From Lotus japonicus (Eukaryota; Streptophyta; Magnoliopsida; Fabales; Fabaceae): a stretch of DNA of 64,000 bases. The position numbers were made by a program, and so were the translations under genes. This document shows, piece by piece, positions 33,763-45,775 of this stretch. The stretch spans positions 26,542,223 through 26,606,222 of the forward strand of contig NC_080046.1 in assembly GCF_012489685.1 (NCBI RefSeq). Reading direction: 5' to 3'. Each line of letters starts with the position of its first letter. Positions within the stretch are counted from its first letter, which is position 1. The notes under the pieces are model-generated. The model was given only the letters and a program-made list of their open reading frames with translations, made no database searches and was not told the origin of the DNA.

Positions 33763-33868
33763 TTCTTGAAGCATTCCCGTTCTTCACTAGTGAAGCATTC
33801 CCGTTCTTCACTCTTGATGAAGCATTCCCGTTCTTCACCGAATGATGAAGCATTCCCGTTCTTCACCA
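33763..33868. repeat. Hairpin-unit tandem array, Tekay-type 3' LTR
   Basis: Four units GAAGCATTCCCGTTCTTC. One extends to a perfect 7-bp stem AGTGAAG/CTTCACT with a 10-bp loop (33789-33812). The partner LTR has the array at about 41208-41312 with point changes. Confidence 0.85.
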
Positions 33869-36118
33869 AATGATGCATGATGCAATATGGTTAGCCAAAC
33901 ATCGAATCGTCCTCACAACACAAGTGTTTAGCTTAAACCCAATTTCGAAACCCAAGAGTTTAGTGTCGGTCAATACAACACAACTCCAACAACAAGAGTA
34001 CTAGAGTACTCGGTGACTTTCAATCATCACCGTAGATCGCCTCAGTGGCTTTCCCCAATTCCCAGTAACTTCAAGACTTGACGACTTTTCCCCGTCTTTC
34101 GTAATCATTTTCCCCTTTAGGTTCCCTATGGTTCATTCGTTAATGAAAACGTTTCAAATTTAGTTAGTCAGGTTATGAGTTTAATTCTTTGAAGACTAAG
34201 TTCTCTAAGGTCTTTAGTTTTCGAAATTCAATTCATTCTAAGTTTTCCAAAAACCCACCAAAAGCAATTCCCGGGGAAAGTCTAAGTATATAAACGATGG
34301 CTAAGTCTCAAACACTGAGTTTGGACTTGCCTAGGGTTGTTCATTCAACCCGAAAAATCAAAAGGAATCAGTTTAGTGATTCTTCGCTCCGAAGTCGCGT
34401 CAAAACGCACAATTCAATAACATCTCAATATCAAAATAAAACATAAGTCGAATTTATCGACGCCTATCATGCAATCTTAGCTAATATGTAAGTTGCCGTA
34501 ACCTCGAGTTGCTCCAGCCTCGTGGTCTAAGTTTCCTTCACACACATGCTCTGAGAAACCCAAAGTTCCTTCAACTGAACCTCGGAGAAAACAAAGCAGA
34601 ATCCAAACAAAATCGATTAGCTCGATCATAATACAACTCATTAACGATAGACAAAGCATTAAAGCTTCAGAATACAACAATCGAGTACGAAAAGACAAGT
34701 TTTCGAAAACGAAACCCCCCCCCCCTCACTACATGCTCTCGGCCACAAAAGGAAAAGAGCTCCGGCTCTTTTTCTTCGATCTAATTGGTTTACAAGGTAG
34801 TTTTAGGGTAAAACTAAGGCAAAGAAACTGTCAGAAAAGTTTTCGGACGATCAGATCGAAAATACGGCTATTCAGGGGCGTTTTGGTCCAAAATAAAAGC
34901 TCAAAACCTCAAAGTTAAAACTTCGGAAAACAAATTTGACAGCGATGTTCCTAACGACATTTGTAACAACTAAGCCTAAAGGCACGAAGTCGGATTGCGA
35001 CTTTTCGACATTAAAGTTTCGAAATGTGCGCAAAATGGGTTTTGAATCAGTTTTTCAGATCCTTGACAACTCGATCAAAATCGGCGAATACAGGCGAGTG
35101 TTCTAGGCTCTTGGGCAAGTACAGAATATAACCCATGCGAAAAATCAAGAAAAACGGATAGTTTTACGAAAAGCTCAAAATTTTTGCACAGAAACGACTC
35201 AAGAAAAGCAGTAGAAACGATGATCAGAGGTAAGAATCAAGCTAGTTACCTCGATACCTTGAAGTAGGAACGAACTGCGCGAAAATCGGTCGAGTTTCGG
35301 CGAAAATCTTCTCCCCCCTTTTCTCTCCTCAAACTCGCGGCCCCAATAGTGAAGAATGGAAGATATTTTGATTTTTTTACTATTTATAGGAAGGTGAAAT
35401 CGCGGGAAAAATGAAAATTTCGCGATTCCGATTTTTGCAGCACGTTCATCGGTGAATTCTAAGAGAGATTCTGGCGACAGAATTCCAGAACTCAAAACAA
35501 ACCTCTAACATTTGGGAAAAACGATCTCTAAAATCCCAAAAGCGGTGTAAGTTAATCTGTCCCGAAAAACTACTTTTTGCTGTGAAGGTCAGACGACAAG
35601 ACTTCGTTCTGAAGAAAGATTGGAAACATCGAAACAAATTTGGCGGCGCGGACGGAAACTTCGTTAAAAGCTCCGTATAGAAAAAGTCTTCATTCAGTGA
35701 TTGAATTTAGGGTTTTGAAGCAAAGAAATTAGCGTCGTCGGACTTCCGAGAAGTGAATATTATCATGCGTACAGTCTAGGGTTCCGAAATGAAACACTGG
35801 TCGAAGGAAAAATAAAGAGAACTTCTTATTTTCCCAAGGATTTGAAATCTCACTTAAACGTTGCTTTAAAAGCGAAATTAGTGTATTCTGAACACTCTCG
35901 CCATTAGGCAGGTGTGCAGACGACTCGCACTAACTCCTAAAACAACTATGAAACATTCCTCAAGCAATTCCTGAACTTTCTTCTCCATTAAACCTTTTCG
36001 AACAGCGAGCTCCTGTCACGCTTACACTGATTCTACGCGTGAGTCGGAAATTAAACTTGTTCTGCAAATCCAGGTCTTACAATACTCCCCTCCAAAAAGA
36101 AAGTTTCGTCCTCGAAAC

Positions 36119-38880
36119 TCAGAGTTCTGCGAACAGTCCGGGATACAGTTCCTTGATCTTGTCTTCCAATTCCCATGTAGCGTCTCCCGTATCGTTGTTC
36201 CATATCACTTTCACTAATGCAATCTGCTTCCCTCGCAGCTGTTTCACTCTTCTATCCCCAATACTCACTGGCGGTGCCTCAAAGGTCAAATCATCCTTCA
36301 GTTCAACGTTGTCTGGCTCGATTACATGAGTTGGGTCTGGAATGTACTTTCTCAACTGCGACACATGAAAAACATCGTGAATGTTGGAAAGAATTGTGGT
36401 AGCGCAATCTGATACGCAACTGGTCCAACACGTCGAGTGATTTGGTAAGGCCCGATGAATTTTGGCGTGAGCTTCCTTGACTTAATAGCTCGTCCAACTC
36501 CCGTAGTCTGAGTAACTCGTAGAAACACATGGTCGCCCTCTTCAAACTCTAGGGTTCTGCGTCGCTGATCAGCATAACTCTTCTGTCTGCTCTGTGAAGC
36601 TCTCATCTTTTCTCTGATCTGCTTAACCTTCTCAGTCGTCTGTTGCAGCAATTCTGGCCCAATCAACAAACTCTCCCCATCTTGATACCAACACAATGGT
36701 GTCCTACACTTTCGACCATACAAAGCTTCATACGGTGCCATCCCAATGCTCGCATGAAAACTATTGTTGTATGTAAATTCGATTAATGGCAGAAGATCAT
36801 CCCAGCTTCCTCTGTTGTCTAACACACAAGCACGTAGTAGATCCTCTAACAACTGAATAGTTCTCTCTGTTTGTCCATCAGTTTGTGGATGATACGCCGA
36901 ACTTAAACTCAGCTTGGTTCCTAACGCATCATGAAGAGCTCCCCAAAAGTGCGAAGTAAACTTTGGATCCCGATCGGACACAATACTCGTCGGAACTCCG
37001 TGTAGTCGCACAATCTCAGACACATAAATCTCAGCCAACTCTTCCACGTTGTAGGTAGTTCTCACTGATAGAAAATGCGCTGACTTGGTCAAACGATCCA
37101 CAATTACCCAAATCGAATCGTGTCTCTTCTGTGTTCTTGGCAACGCTACCACGAAATCCATGGATATGCTATCCCATTTCCATTCTGGCACGTCTAAACT
37201 CTGTAACATACCAGCAGGTCTTTGATGCTCTACCTTAGCCTTCTGACAAGTCAAACATGCAGCTACATACTCGGCCACTTGTTTCTTCATTCCCGGCCAC
37301 CAAAAATTCAGTTTCAAATCTTGATACATCTTTGTCATACCAGGATGAATACTCCATTTGCTATTGTGTCCTTCATCCATGATTATCCTTCTCAATTCTA
37401 GATTGTTGGGTACACAAACTCTGTCCTTGCATCGTAGGATATCGTCAGTTCCTATCTTGAACTCCGGGTCCTTCCCTTGAATTACTAAGTTCCTCTTCTC
37501 TAGCAGACACGCATCTTGCAGTTGTTGCTCTCTAATCTCTTCCAGCAGTCCACTGGCGATTCTGATCATTCCGAACTTCAACTTTCCCTCAAACGGTGTC
37601 ACACCTAAACTCATATCTCGAAATTGTTCCAGTAACTCCAGCTCTTTAACCATCATTGACGAGACATGCATCTTCCTACTCAAAGCATCAGCAACTACAT
37701 TTGCCTTCCCAGGGTGATATTGCAGCGTAAACTCGTAGTCCTTGATAAACTCCATCCATCTTCGTTGCCTCATGTTCAGCTCCTTCTGATCGAACAAGTA
37801 TTTAAGACTCTTGTGATCGCTAAATATCGTGAAAGTACAACCATAGAGATAATGCCTCCAGATTTTAAGCAAAAACACAATGGCAGCTAACTCCAAATCG
37901 TGAGTCGGATAGTTCTTCTCGTGAGTCTTCAACTGTCTCGAAGCATAAGCCACCACTTTCCGATGTTACATCAGTACACATCCCAAGCCTTGATGCGAAG
38001 CATCACAGTAGACCTCATAAGGTTTCTCCGGTTGTGGCAAAATAAGCACAGGTGACGTCGTTAAACGTTCCTTCAAAGTCTGAAAACTTGATTCACACGC
38101 CTCAGTCCATGCAAAAGGTTGATCCTTCCTCGTCAGTTGAGTCAAAGGTCCAACAATCTTGGCAAATCCCTCAATGAAGCGTCTATAATATCCAGCTAAA
38201 CCCACAAAACTTCTGATTTCTGTCACTGTCTTCGGTTGCTCCCAAGACAAAACAGTCTCTACCTTCGCTGGGTCCACAGCTATGCCTTCCTTTGAGATAA
38301 CATGGCCTAAGAAATTGACTTCCTCCAGCCAGAATTCACACTTGGAAGGGTTCGCATACAGCTTTTTCTCTCTCAACACTTGTAAAACTTGGCGCAAATG
38401 TCCTTGATGTTCCTTCGCGTCCTTCGAATATATCAGTATGTCATCAATAAACACCACCACAAACCGATCTAAGAATTCATGAAAGATGCGGTTCATGTAA
38501 TCCATGAAAACAGCAGGTACATTCGTCACTCCAAACGGCATCACTAAGTACTCGTAGTGTCCTTAACGTGTTCTGAATGCAGTCTTCGGTATATCCTCAG
38601 TCTTCACTCTGATCTGATGATAGCCTGACTTCAAGTCTATCTTGGAAAATACGGCAGCCCCTCTTAATTGATCCATCAAATCATCTATCCTCGGTAACGG
38701 ATATCTGTTCTTGACCGTCGCCTTGTTAAGTTGTCGATAGTCCACACATAATCTCGACTTCCCGTCTTTCTTCTTGACTAAAAGTACTGGCGCTCCCCAC
38801 GGTGAAACACTTGGTCGAATGAATCCCTTTGCCGAAAGATCCTTTAACGACTCCGCTTCAAATCTAAACGCCCTAAAATC
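36119..38880 (-). pseudogene. pol: Chromovirus pol: RT, RNase H, integrase, chromodomain
   Basis: Minus strand, from the N-terminal RT ([34 protein letters not shown]) through [11 protein letters not shown], and [13 protein letters not shown] to RNase H ([47 protein letters not shown]). Integrase follows with the zinc-binding [10 protein letters not shown]...CLTCQ, catalytic [13 protein letters not shown] and GQTERTIQ, and GPY-type FIGPYQI. A chromodomain-like end (LVKVIWNNDTGDATWELEDK) closes it. This order is that of Tekay/Del chromoviruses. TAA codons at about 38560 (within TRYGHYEY) and about 37963 (CVLM-stop-HRK) and a frame change near 36380 disable it. Not functional as read. Confidence 0.9.
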
Positions 38881-39116
38881 CTACGTCTCGTACCCATAAG
38901 GAATTTCCCTGAGGTCCTAGCTTCCTTATCGACGCATCGGTAAAACAACTTCCTAGCCCAGCGTGCTATTCTAGACCTCGTGTAACTTCTATAGTTAAAT
39001 CACGAGCAACTCCGAATAAGGTCCTACTAGGGATAATAATCATAAGATCATAGTCTAAGTAGTAAATACAAGTTAGGCGCGTCACACTCGTTTCGAAGAT
39101 AAAAGAGTAAGTTATT

Positions 39117-39962
39117 CTAGAATAAGAAAACAGTTAAAATATTACCATCGTTCCCACGTTCTTCCTTGTTCAACTCCTCAGCTCTTGCCCCCTCCTTGGT
39201 GTGAACCTCTTCCTCTGCAGCAAGTTGTTTTCCTTTTCCAGTATTCCCTGATGATTCGCCCTTGGGTGCCTTGCAATCTCTGGAGAAGTGTCTCGGTTGG
39301 TTGCAATTGAAGCATAGACTTCCCTTGATCTTGCACCTACTGGCGTAGTGCCCGCTTTCCCCACAGTTGAAGCATAGAGGTCCCCCGTCTGGACACTTGT
39401 TATTGTAGTGCCCCACTTTCCTGCACCTGTAACACGTCACTGTTTTTCCCGAAGTCTTGTTTCCTGTCCCTCCGGTAGCATCATTCCCTTTCATCTTACC
39501 GTTAGACGTTCCCTCCTGGAGTGTCTTGCAGTTCACAGCTAGATGCCCCTCTCGGTTACACTTGAAGCATCTTCGTCCAATTCCTGAGCACTTGTTAGCA
39601 AAATGCCCAAACTTTCCGCAACGAAAACATGTCACACCTTTGTCACCAACTGGCTTCCCTCCAGTATCAGCAGTCGTTGGTTCGTACGCTCTTGAGATAA
39701 GATCTCTTCCCTCAGGACGCTGACACGATCCCCACTGATGGTAGCTCTCCCTTCCGTTGTAGCCTTGGGAACCTGACCTCATTGGTCCCCCAGCTCCTGT
39801 TCGGTCCATTCCTCTTTGTTGATACATTGCCGTCGCCATCAGTCGTTGGTGATGCTCACGTGCAGCCTATTCAGCGCGCATATAAGCGTCTTCCGCAGCC
39901 TGGTTCATCATTGCCTCGATCAGTGTAGCTATTGCCTCCGCCATCCGGTTAGGGTCCACCAT
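39117..39962 (-). pseudogene. gag: Chromovirus gag lacking its core, with five zinc knuckles
   Basis: ATG at 39962 gives MVDPNRMAEAIATLIEAMMN, matching the Gag start at 58291. After a TAG at codon 32 and AAREHHQRL it jumps to MYQQRGMDRTGAGGPMRSGS, which corresponds to the linker after the capsid domain. The ~180-residue capsid core is therefore deleted in frame. Then come CFRCGKFGHFANKC, CFKCNREGHLAVNC, CYRCRKVGHYNNKC, CFNCGESGHYASRC and a degenerate CFNCNQPRHFSRDC (R for G). The Gag at 58291 has two knuckles. The frame ends at GNILTVFLF, where protease should start (LFDSG in the relative), through a frameshift. Confidence 0.82.
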
Positions 39963-40157
39963 CCTATATCTCATCAAACGTCCAATTAGTACTAACCATA
40001 AGGTAGTACCACTCAAACCATCCAATGTGATTTAAGTAGTAACGCAAACAATTAGAGCGAAAATCGCTCTGCAGACAATCAATTTTCACTCTTTGCAGAG
40101 TCACACAAACTAGCACAGAAGACCTATTCCCCAAAGACTCCCAAAAGACTCGACTAA

Positions 40158-40169
40158 GCTCTGATACCA
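40158..40169 (-). promoter_or_regulatory. Primer-binding site for initiator Met-tRNA (Tekay-type)
   Basis: Minus-strand TGGTATCAGAGC three bases after the 5' LTR. Confidence 0.92.
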
Positions 40170-40172
40170 CAA

Positions 40173-43100
40173 TGTAACACCCCGATTTCCAGGTGTCACT
40201 TAAGTAACTAAAAATAAACTTTACGCGGAAAACAGGTATTTTTTTTTCGTTCGATTCCTTTTAATTTAAAGCGATAGAAAATAAAGACAAAACCCATCAC
40301 CTAAACTAACCGATGTACACATATATACATGTACAGCCTCAGCTGCACGCCAACGTCACGCGCACTCGCAGTGACTCCAAAGTAGTGTGCCCGTAGGAAA
40401 ATATATACAGATCCAGAAGTGTAAGTAAAATTATCAAAAGTACAGTCATCCAAGAGAAAGTCGGCCCCAAAATGGCCTCAACACAAGACCCCTATAGTCC
40501 GACAGACTCTCTGTGTTCCTCAACAAGAGAACCACACAAAAAGCCATGCATCGGGAACCTACCCTGTCCCAAAAGTAAGACGAATCAGAGCTCTACACAA
40601 AATATGACGCCTGCCAAAACTTACCCTCCCATTACTGCTCACATAACCGAGTCCACAGCGAACTGAAGACGGCAAGTTCAAGCTCAGCTCCATGTGTTGT
40701 AGAACTCCCTCCGTCTGACGTCCACTCTCGTCAGTCTGGTCCTCCAACTCAAACCTGATCCCCCCCCGAGGGAGAGACCATCGAAACCCAAACCGCCAAC
40801 GACATCTGGCAGCAGGCCGACCGCCCAAACACAAACATGAAACCAAAGCCAAGGCGCTAGGGTCAACTCACGGAAATAAGTAATTATACACGCAACATGT
40901 GATTGGGGTATAGATATATATATGTTTATATATATATATTAATAATCCTAGCATGTTATTGGCTCTAACAATGCTTCAATAATTCAAACAGCATACCATC
41001 CCAGTCAGAGTGAATGTATGCGTGAAATGCAATTCAGTATGATCCGGATAGTTGTTTGGGATGGGCACCATCGAGTCAGTCCTAACACCGACCTAGTGTT
41101 TAACCATTTCCGCTCGGGGTCGCTTACAAACCCGTGCATAGTCGGAGCAGCCCGCTATGCCGAAGATACACCCAGGTGTTCTTCGATGAAGGCAGTTCCC
41201 CAACCTTCGTGAAGCATTCCCGTTCTTCACTAGTTAAGCCTTCCCGTTCTTCACTCTTGATGAAACATTCCCGTTCTTCACCGAATGATGAAGCATTCCT
41301 GTTCTTCACCAAATGATGCATGATGCAATATGGTTAGCCAAACATCGAATCGTCCTCACCACACAAGTGTTTAGCTTAAACCCAATTTCGAAACCCAAGA
41401 GTTTAGTGTCGGTCAATACAACACAACTCGAACAACAAGAGTACTAGAGTACTCGGTGACTTTCAATCATCACCGTAGATCGCCTCAGTGGCTTTCCCCA
41501 ATTCCCAGTAACTTCAAGACTTGACGACTTTTCCCCGTCTTTCGCAATCATTTTCCCCCTTTAGGTTCCCTATGGTTCATTCGTTAATGAAAACGTTTCG
41601 AATTTAATTAGTCAGGTTATGAGTTTAATTCTTTGAAGACTAAGTTCTCTAAGGTCTTTAGTTTTCGAAATTCTATTCATTCTAAGTTTTCCCAAAACCC
41701 CCCAAAAGCAATTCCCGGGGAAAGTCTAAGTATATAAACGATGGCTAAGTCTCAAACCTTGAGTTTGGACTTGCCTAGGGTTGTTCATCCAACCCGAAAA
41801 ATCAAAAGGAATCAGTTCAGTGATTCTTCGCTCCGAAGTCGCGTCAAAACGCACAATTCAATAACATCTCAATATCATAAGTCATGAAAACATAATAACG
41901 TTAAACCATCATCATAATCAATATCAAAATAAAACATAAGTCGAATTTATCGACGCCTATCATGCAATCTTAGCTAATATGTAAGTTGCCCTAACCTCGA
42001 GTTGCTCCAGCCTCGTGGTCTAAGTTTCCTTCACACACTTGCTCTGAGAAACCCAAAGTTCCTTCAACTGAACCTCGGAGAAAACAAAGCAGAATCCAAA
42101 CAAAATCGATTAGCTCGATCACAATACAACTCATTAACGATAGACAAAGCATTAAAGCTTCAGAATACAACAATCGAGTACGAAAAGACAAGTTTTCGAA
42201 AACGACCCCCCCCCCCTACATGCTCTCGGCCACAAAAGGAAAAGAGCTCCGGCTCTTTTTCTTCGATCTAATATGTTTACAAGGTAGTTTTAGGGTAAAA
42301 CTAAGGCAAAGAAACTGTCGGAAAATTTTTCGGACGATCGGATCGAAATACGGCTATTCAGGGGCGTTTTGGTCCAAAATAAAAGCTCAAAACCTCAAAG
42401 TTAAAACTTCGGAAAACAAATTTGACAGCGATGTTCCTAACGACATTTGTAACAACTAATCCTAAAGGCACGAAGTCGGATTGCGACTTTTCGACATTAA
42501 AGTTTCGAAATGTGCGCAAAATGGGTTTTGAATCAGTTTTTCAGATCCTTGACAACTCGATCAAAATCGGCGAATACAGGCGAGTGTTCTAGGCTCTTGG
42601 GCAAGTACAGAAGATAACCCATGCGAAAAATCAAGAAAAACGGATAGTTTTACGAAAAGCTCGAAACTTTGAGCACAGAAACGACTTAAGAAAAGCAGTA
42701 GAAACGATGATCAGAGGTAAGAATCAAGCTAGTTACCTCGATACCTTGAAGTAGGAACGAACTGCGCGAAGATCGGTTGAGTTTCGGCGAAAATCTTCTC
42801 CCCCCTTTTCTCTCCTCAAACTCACGGCCCCAATAGTAAAGAATGGAAGATATTTTGATTTTTTTACTATTTATAGGAAGGTGAAATCGCGGGAAAAATG
42901 AAAATTTCGCGATTCCGATTTTTGCAGCACGTTCATCGGTGAATTCTAAGAGAGATTCTGGCGACAGAATTCAAGAACTCAAAACAAACCTCTAACATTT
43001 GGGAAAAACGATCTCTAAAATCCCAAAAGCGGTGTAAGTTAATCTGTCCCGAAAAACTACTTTTTGCTGTGAAGGTCAGACGACAAGACTTCGTTCTGAA

Positions 43101-43467
43101 GAAAGATTGGAAACATCGAAACAAATCTGGCAACGCGGACGGAAACTTCGTTAAAATCTCCGAATAGAAAAAGTCTTCATTCAGTGATTGAATTTAGGGT
43201 TTTGAAGCAAAGAAATTAGCGTCGTCGGACTTCCGAGAAGTGAATACTATCGTGCGTACAATCCAGAGTTCCGAAATGAAACACTGGTCGAAGGAAAAAT
43301 AAAGAGAACTTCTTATTTTCCAAAGGATTTGAAATCTCACTTAAACGTTGCAATTCCTGAACTTTCTTCTCCATTAAACCTTTTCGAACAGCGAGCTCCT
43401 GTCACGCTTACACTGATTCTACGCGTGAGTCGGAATTTAAACTTGTTCTGCAAATCCAGGTCTTACA
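40173..43467 (-). repeat. 5' LTR of the Tekay-type element
   Basis: 3295 bp. Holds the LTR coding island (40559-40852, minus; frame-shifted near RPAARCRWRFGFRW, then SLPRGGIRFELEDQTDESGR, ending ALIRLTFGTG and stop), the hairpin array (about 41208-41312) and a minus-strand TATA (near 42866). About 100 bp present in the 3' LTR are missing around 43350. Confidence 0.9.
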
Positions 43468-43472
43468 ATCAC

Positions 43473-45460
43473 TTTCTCCCGAGCTTTAGGACTCGGGACT
43501 GGAAGTTGTTTCCTTACGTTTTCTTTACCAAGGTCTAAGGCGCGAGAATTGTTCCAATTTCTTCAAGGAAGGTTTCCGAGGTTTGGCAACCTCGGGAACA
43601 CATTTTCACATTCCAAGCTTGACAAACCTCGGGAAATCCACGATTATAAATTATCGAGGCATAGCCCTCAGAAGGATTCTTGGAATTAGACACTTGAGAT
43701 GTTCCCGAGGTACCAAAGCTCTAGAAATTCATCAGGAAAATTATAATTTATCCTGAGACTTAAAGCTCGGGGTGTTCTCGAGTACCAAAGTTCGGGAAAT
43801 TCATCAGGAAAATTATAATATATCCCGAGACTTAAGGCTCGGGGTGTTCCCGAGATCCCAAAGCTCAGGAATTATTTTTAACAGGGATATTTTGGAGATT
43901 TCTCACTTTAAAGTGGGGGTAGCAATTCTAAGAGTGGGGGTACCAATTCTAACTCCATTTTGACGATGATGCTAATTTAAGCTCTTTAGCGTTGACAAAA
44001 CTGACGTAAAGTATAAAATAAAAAATAAGTTCACTTAATTTTAGCGTCTGGAGTACCCATAGTACTCCCCCTTAATTCATATCTGGCTTACCGAAAAAAA
44101 GACCTTGCCAATTAGCGTCGGTTCAGACGACGCTAAAATCACTGCTTAATGTAGTATCGTTTGCCCACTGATGATTAGCAGACGTTCCAGAACAATGCTA
44201 CATTCGCCAGTCAACTTATTGTCGGCTATGAGTTTGAATGATGCTAATGTCAATTAGGTTTGACCCATTTCGCAGGTCCGAATGTTAGCGTGAGTGATTT
44301 CTCCGCTCCATCTTTTTCCTCTCTCTCACATTCTCAAACTCTTAGACTGACTCTCTCCCTTTGCCTCCCCCTCTGTACTCCTTTGCCACCGTTACCGTTT
44401 CTTCCTCCTCCCTCCGACGTGACGCCCCCCTCTCCATTGGCCCTCTGTCCTCCTCCACCACCCACACATTCATTCTCTTCCTCCTCCCTTCGACATCACC
44501 CTCACCCTCACCCTCAACAGATTCGCCTCCCTCCTCCACACCACCTGATATCCATCTTCCTAAGTAACTATTTAACTCAATAATATACCCTAATGTAGCT
44601 TTTCATATCATACATCACTACTTAAGGAATAAATATATAGTGTTGTTATTCCTATATGTATGTTCCACACTTTAAAGTGTGGTATGCATTTAATATATTT
44701 TCACATCGTACCATTTTTTTCATGGAATTCAACGGGGGATGTGGTATTAATTTCAATGGAGTTCTATCAATAACAATGCCCTACAAATTTTGTACCCCCA
44801 CCAAACCTAAAAGAATTTTTGGAAAAACAAAATCAAGAAACATTTAATAAATGAAAAAGATGGAGTAATAGGGTGAGGGCCGTGAGGCATAACACATAGC
44901 CACGTCTCTATCATGGACATTTCTTTTGGGGCGATGGGAAGGCCAGTGCTTTCACCATTGTCTCTCTCTCTCTGGCAGGGTGCCTTAAAACTGTGGGGTA
45001 ACCCAGAAACACTTTCTACTTAGAGACAGTGAAGTATGAACCTAGAATTCAGCTCATGGTCAATTAATACCATAAAAGCTTGAAGTTGCTTAGAAAAAAA
45101 GTGGTCATTTGATAGATTATCAATTTCTCGTCCCAACCTCCCATTATTGTACGGAGAATTTATGGGAAGAGTTAGTTGGTGGCCTTTCTACTTGGGAAAA
45201 GTTTTGTCGACAATGTAAATGAAGTGGAGAGAAGACAAATATGAAAAAGAAAAAAAAAAGAGAAAGTTAAAGTTGCATGCTATGAATGATGTGATCGAAC
45301 AAAAGAGAGAAGAGGGAAAATAAATAATGCGGTGTAAATAAAGTGGAAAATCGTAAGAGTGTGAATTTTTTTTTAGGCAATTAATGGATTAAATATATTG
45401 AAGAGAAATATAAAGGGTACTTCAACCCAAAATAAGTTATTTTTTCTAGGCAATCACGAT
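43473..45460. other. Spacer with tandem repeats and CACTA-like motifs, no gene
   Basis: 43680-43870 holds about two and a half copies of a ~79-bp unit (CTCGGGGTGTTCCCGAG, CATCAGGAAAATTATAAT). 44000-44290 has recurring TAGCGTC/GACGCTA motifs in both orientations, reminiscent of CACTA subterminal repeats but without a CACTA end. 44310-44560 is pyrimidine-rich low-complexity DNA with a Pro/Ser frame that I do not trust. The rest is AT-rich. Confidence 0.5.
43680..43870. repeat. ~79-bp tandem repeat, about 2.5 copies
   Basis: Units share CCAAAG(C/T)TC, ATTCATCAGGAAAATTATAAT and GAGACTTAAAGCTCGGGGTGTTC. CTCGGG/CCCGAG pairs give each unit an internal inverted repeat. Confidence 0.7.
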
Positions 45461-45661
45461 ACACTAGGCCCAGCTCCCCGACTATAAATAGGGAGCGGTT
45501 ACCATTTGTAAGAGATTCTTGACTCATTTGATCAATACACACTTGAGATTCAGTTATTCTCTCTCCCTTGAGCGGTTATTCTCTCTCTCTAGATTCTCTC
45601 TCCTAGTGCAATCTCTCTACTATAGGTATTGTACCCTATCTTAATGTTCAAGGAAAGAACA
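45461..45661 (+). repeat. 5'-truncated LTR (copy C) of the Tat-type element
   Basis: Matches copy B from about CACTAGGCCCAG to GGAAAGAACA. TATAAATA at 45483-45490. About 120 bp of the LTR start are missing. It is followed by TTTAGCGTCGTCTGTGGGG, a degraded form of the usual TGGCGCCGTCTGTGGG primer site. Confidence 0.85.
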
Positions 45662-45775
45662 TTTAGCGTCGTCTGTGGGGAACCAAAAACTTTCTACTCC
45701 CGGATCACGTGGATTGATTGCACAGTTGTGTTTTGTGGAATTTTTTGCTTCTCGGCATTTCTAGCCTAATTTTCG

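Larger units (their letters stand above)
26053..36081 (-). repeat. 3' LTR of the Tekay-type element, interrupted
   Basis: LTR sequence is 26053-26488 plus 33160-36081, about 3.36 kb, with TGTAACACCCCGATTTCC and CCAGGTCTTACA ends. A minus-strand TATA (plus-strand ACTATTTATAGG near 35384-35395) marks the promoter. The partner LTR lacks about 100 bp here (around 35865-35960) and has about 50 bp extra near 41880. Confidence 0.9.
26053..43467 (-). mobile_element. Tekay/Del-type chromovirus, complete ends, decayed genes
   Basis: ATCAC flanks both sides (26048-26052 and 43468-43472). On the minus strand: 5' LTR 40173-43467, initiator-Met primer site, gag remnant, RT, RNase H, integrase, chromodomain, purine tract (GGAGGGGAG, 36085-36093) and 3' LTR 26053-36081. 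The 3' LTR is split by a 6666-bp Athila-type element plus its 5-bp duplication. Without it the element is about 10.7 kb. About nine differences in the first 250 compared LTR bases near the LTR coding island make it clearly older than the element at 54059. Confidence 0.92.

Noticed and set aside
33763..33868. Regular repeats that might suggest a CRISPR array
   Set aside because: Units are near-contiguous, lie in an LTR, recur in the partner LTR and the DNA is plant; there are no unique spacers or cas genes.
44000..44290. Possible second CACTA element (TAGCGTC/GACGCTA motifs)
   Set aside because: No CACTA terminus or target duplication found; kept only as a remark.
44260..44583. 107-codon Pro/Ser/Leu-rich frame
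   Set aside because: Low-complexity pyrimidine-rich DNA opens frames on both strands here; no family, no good start context.
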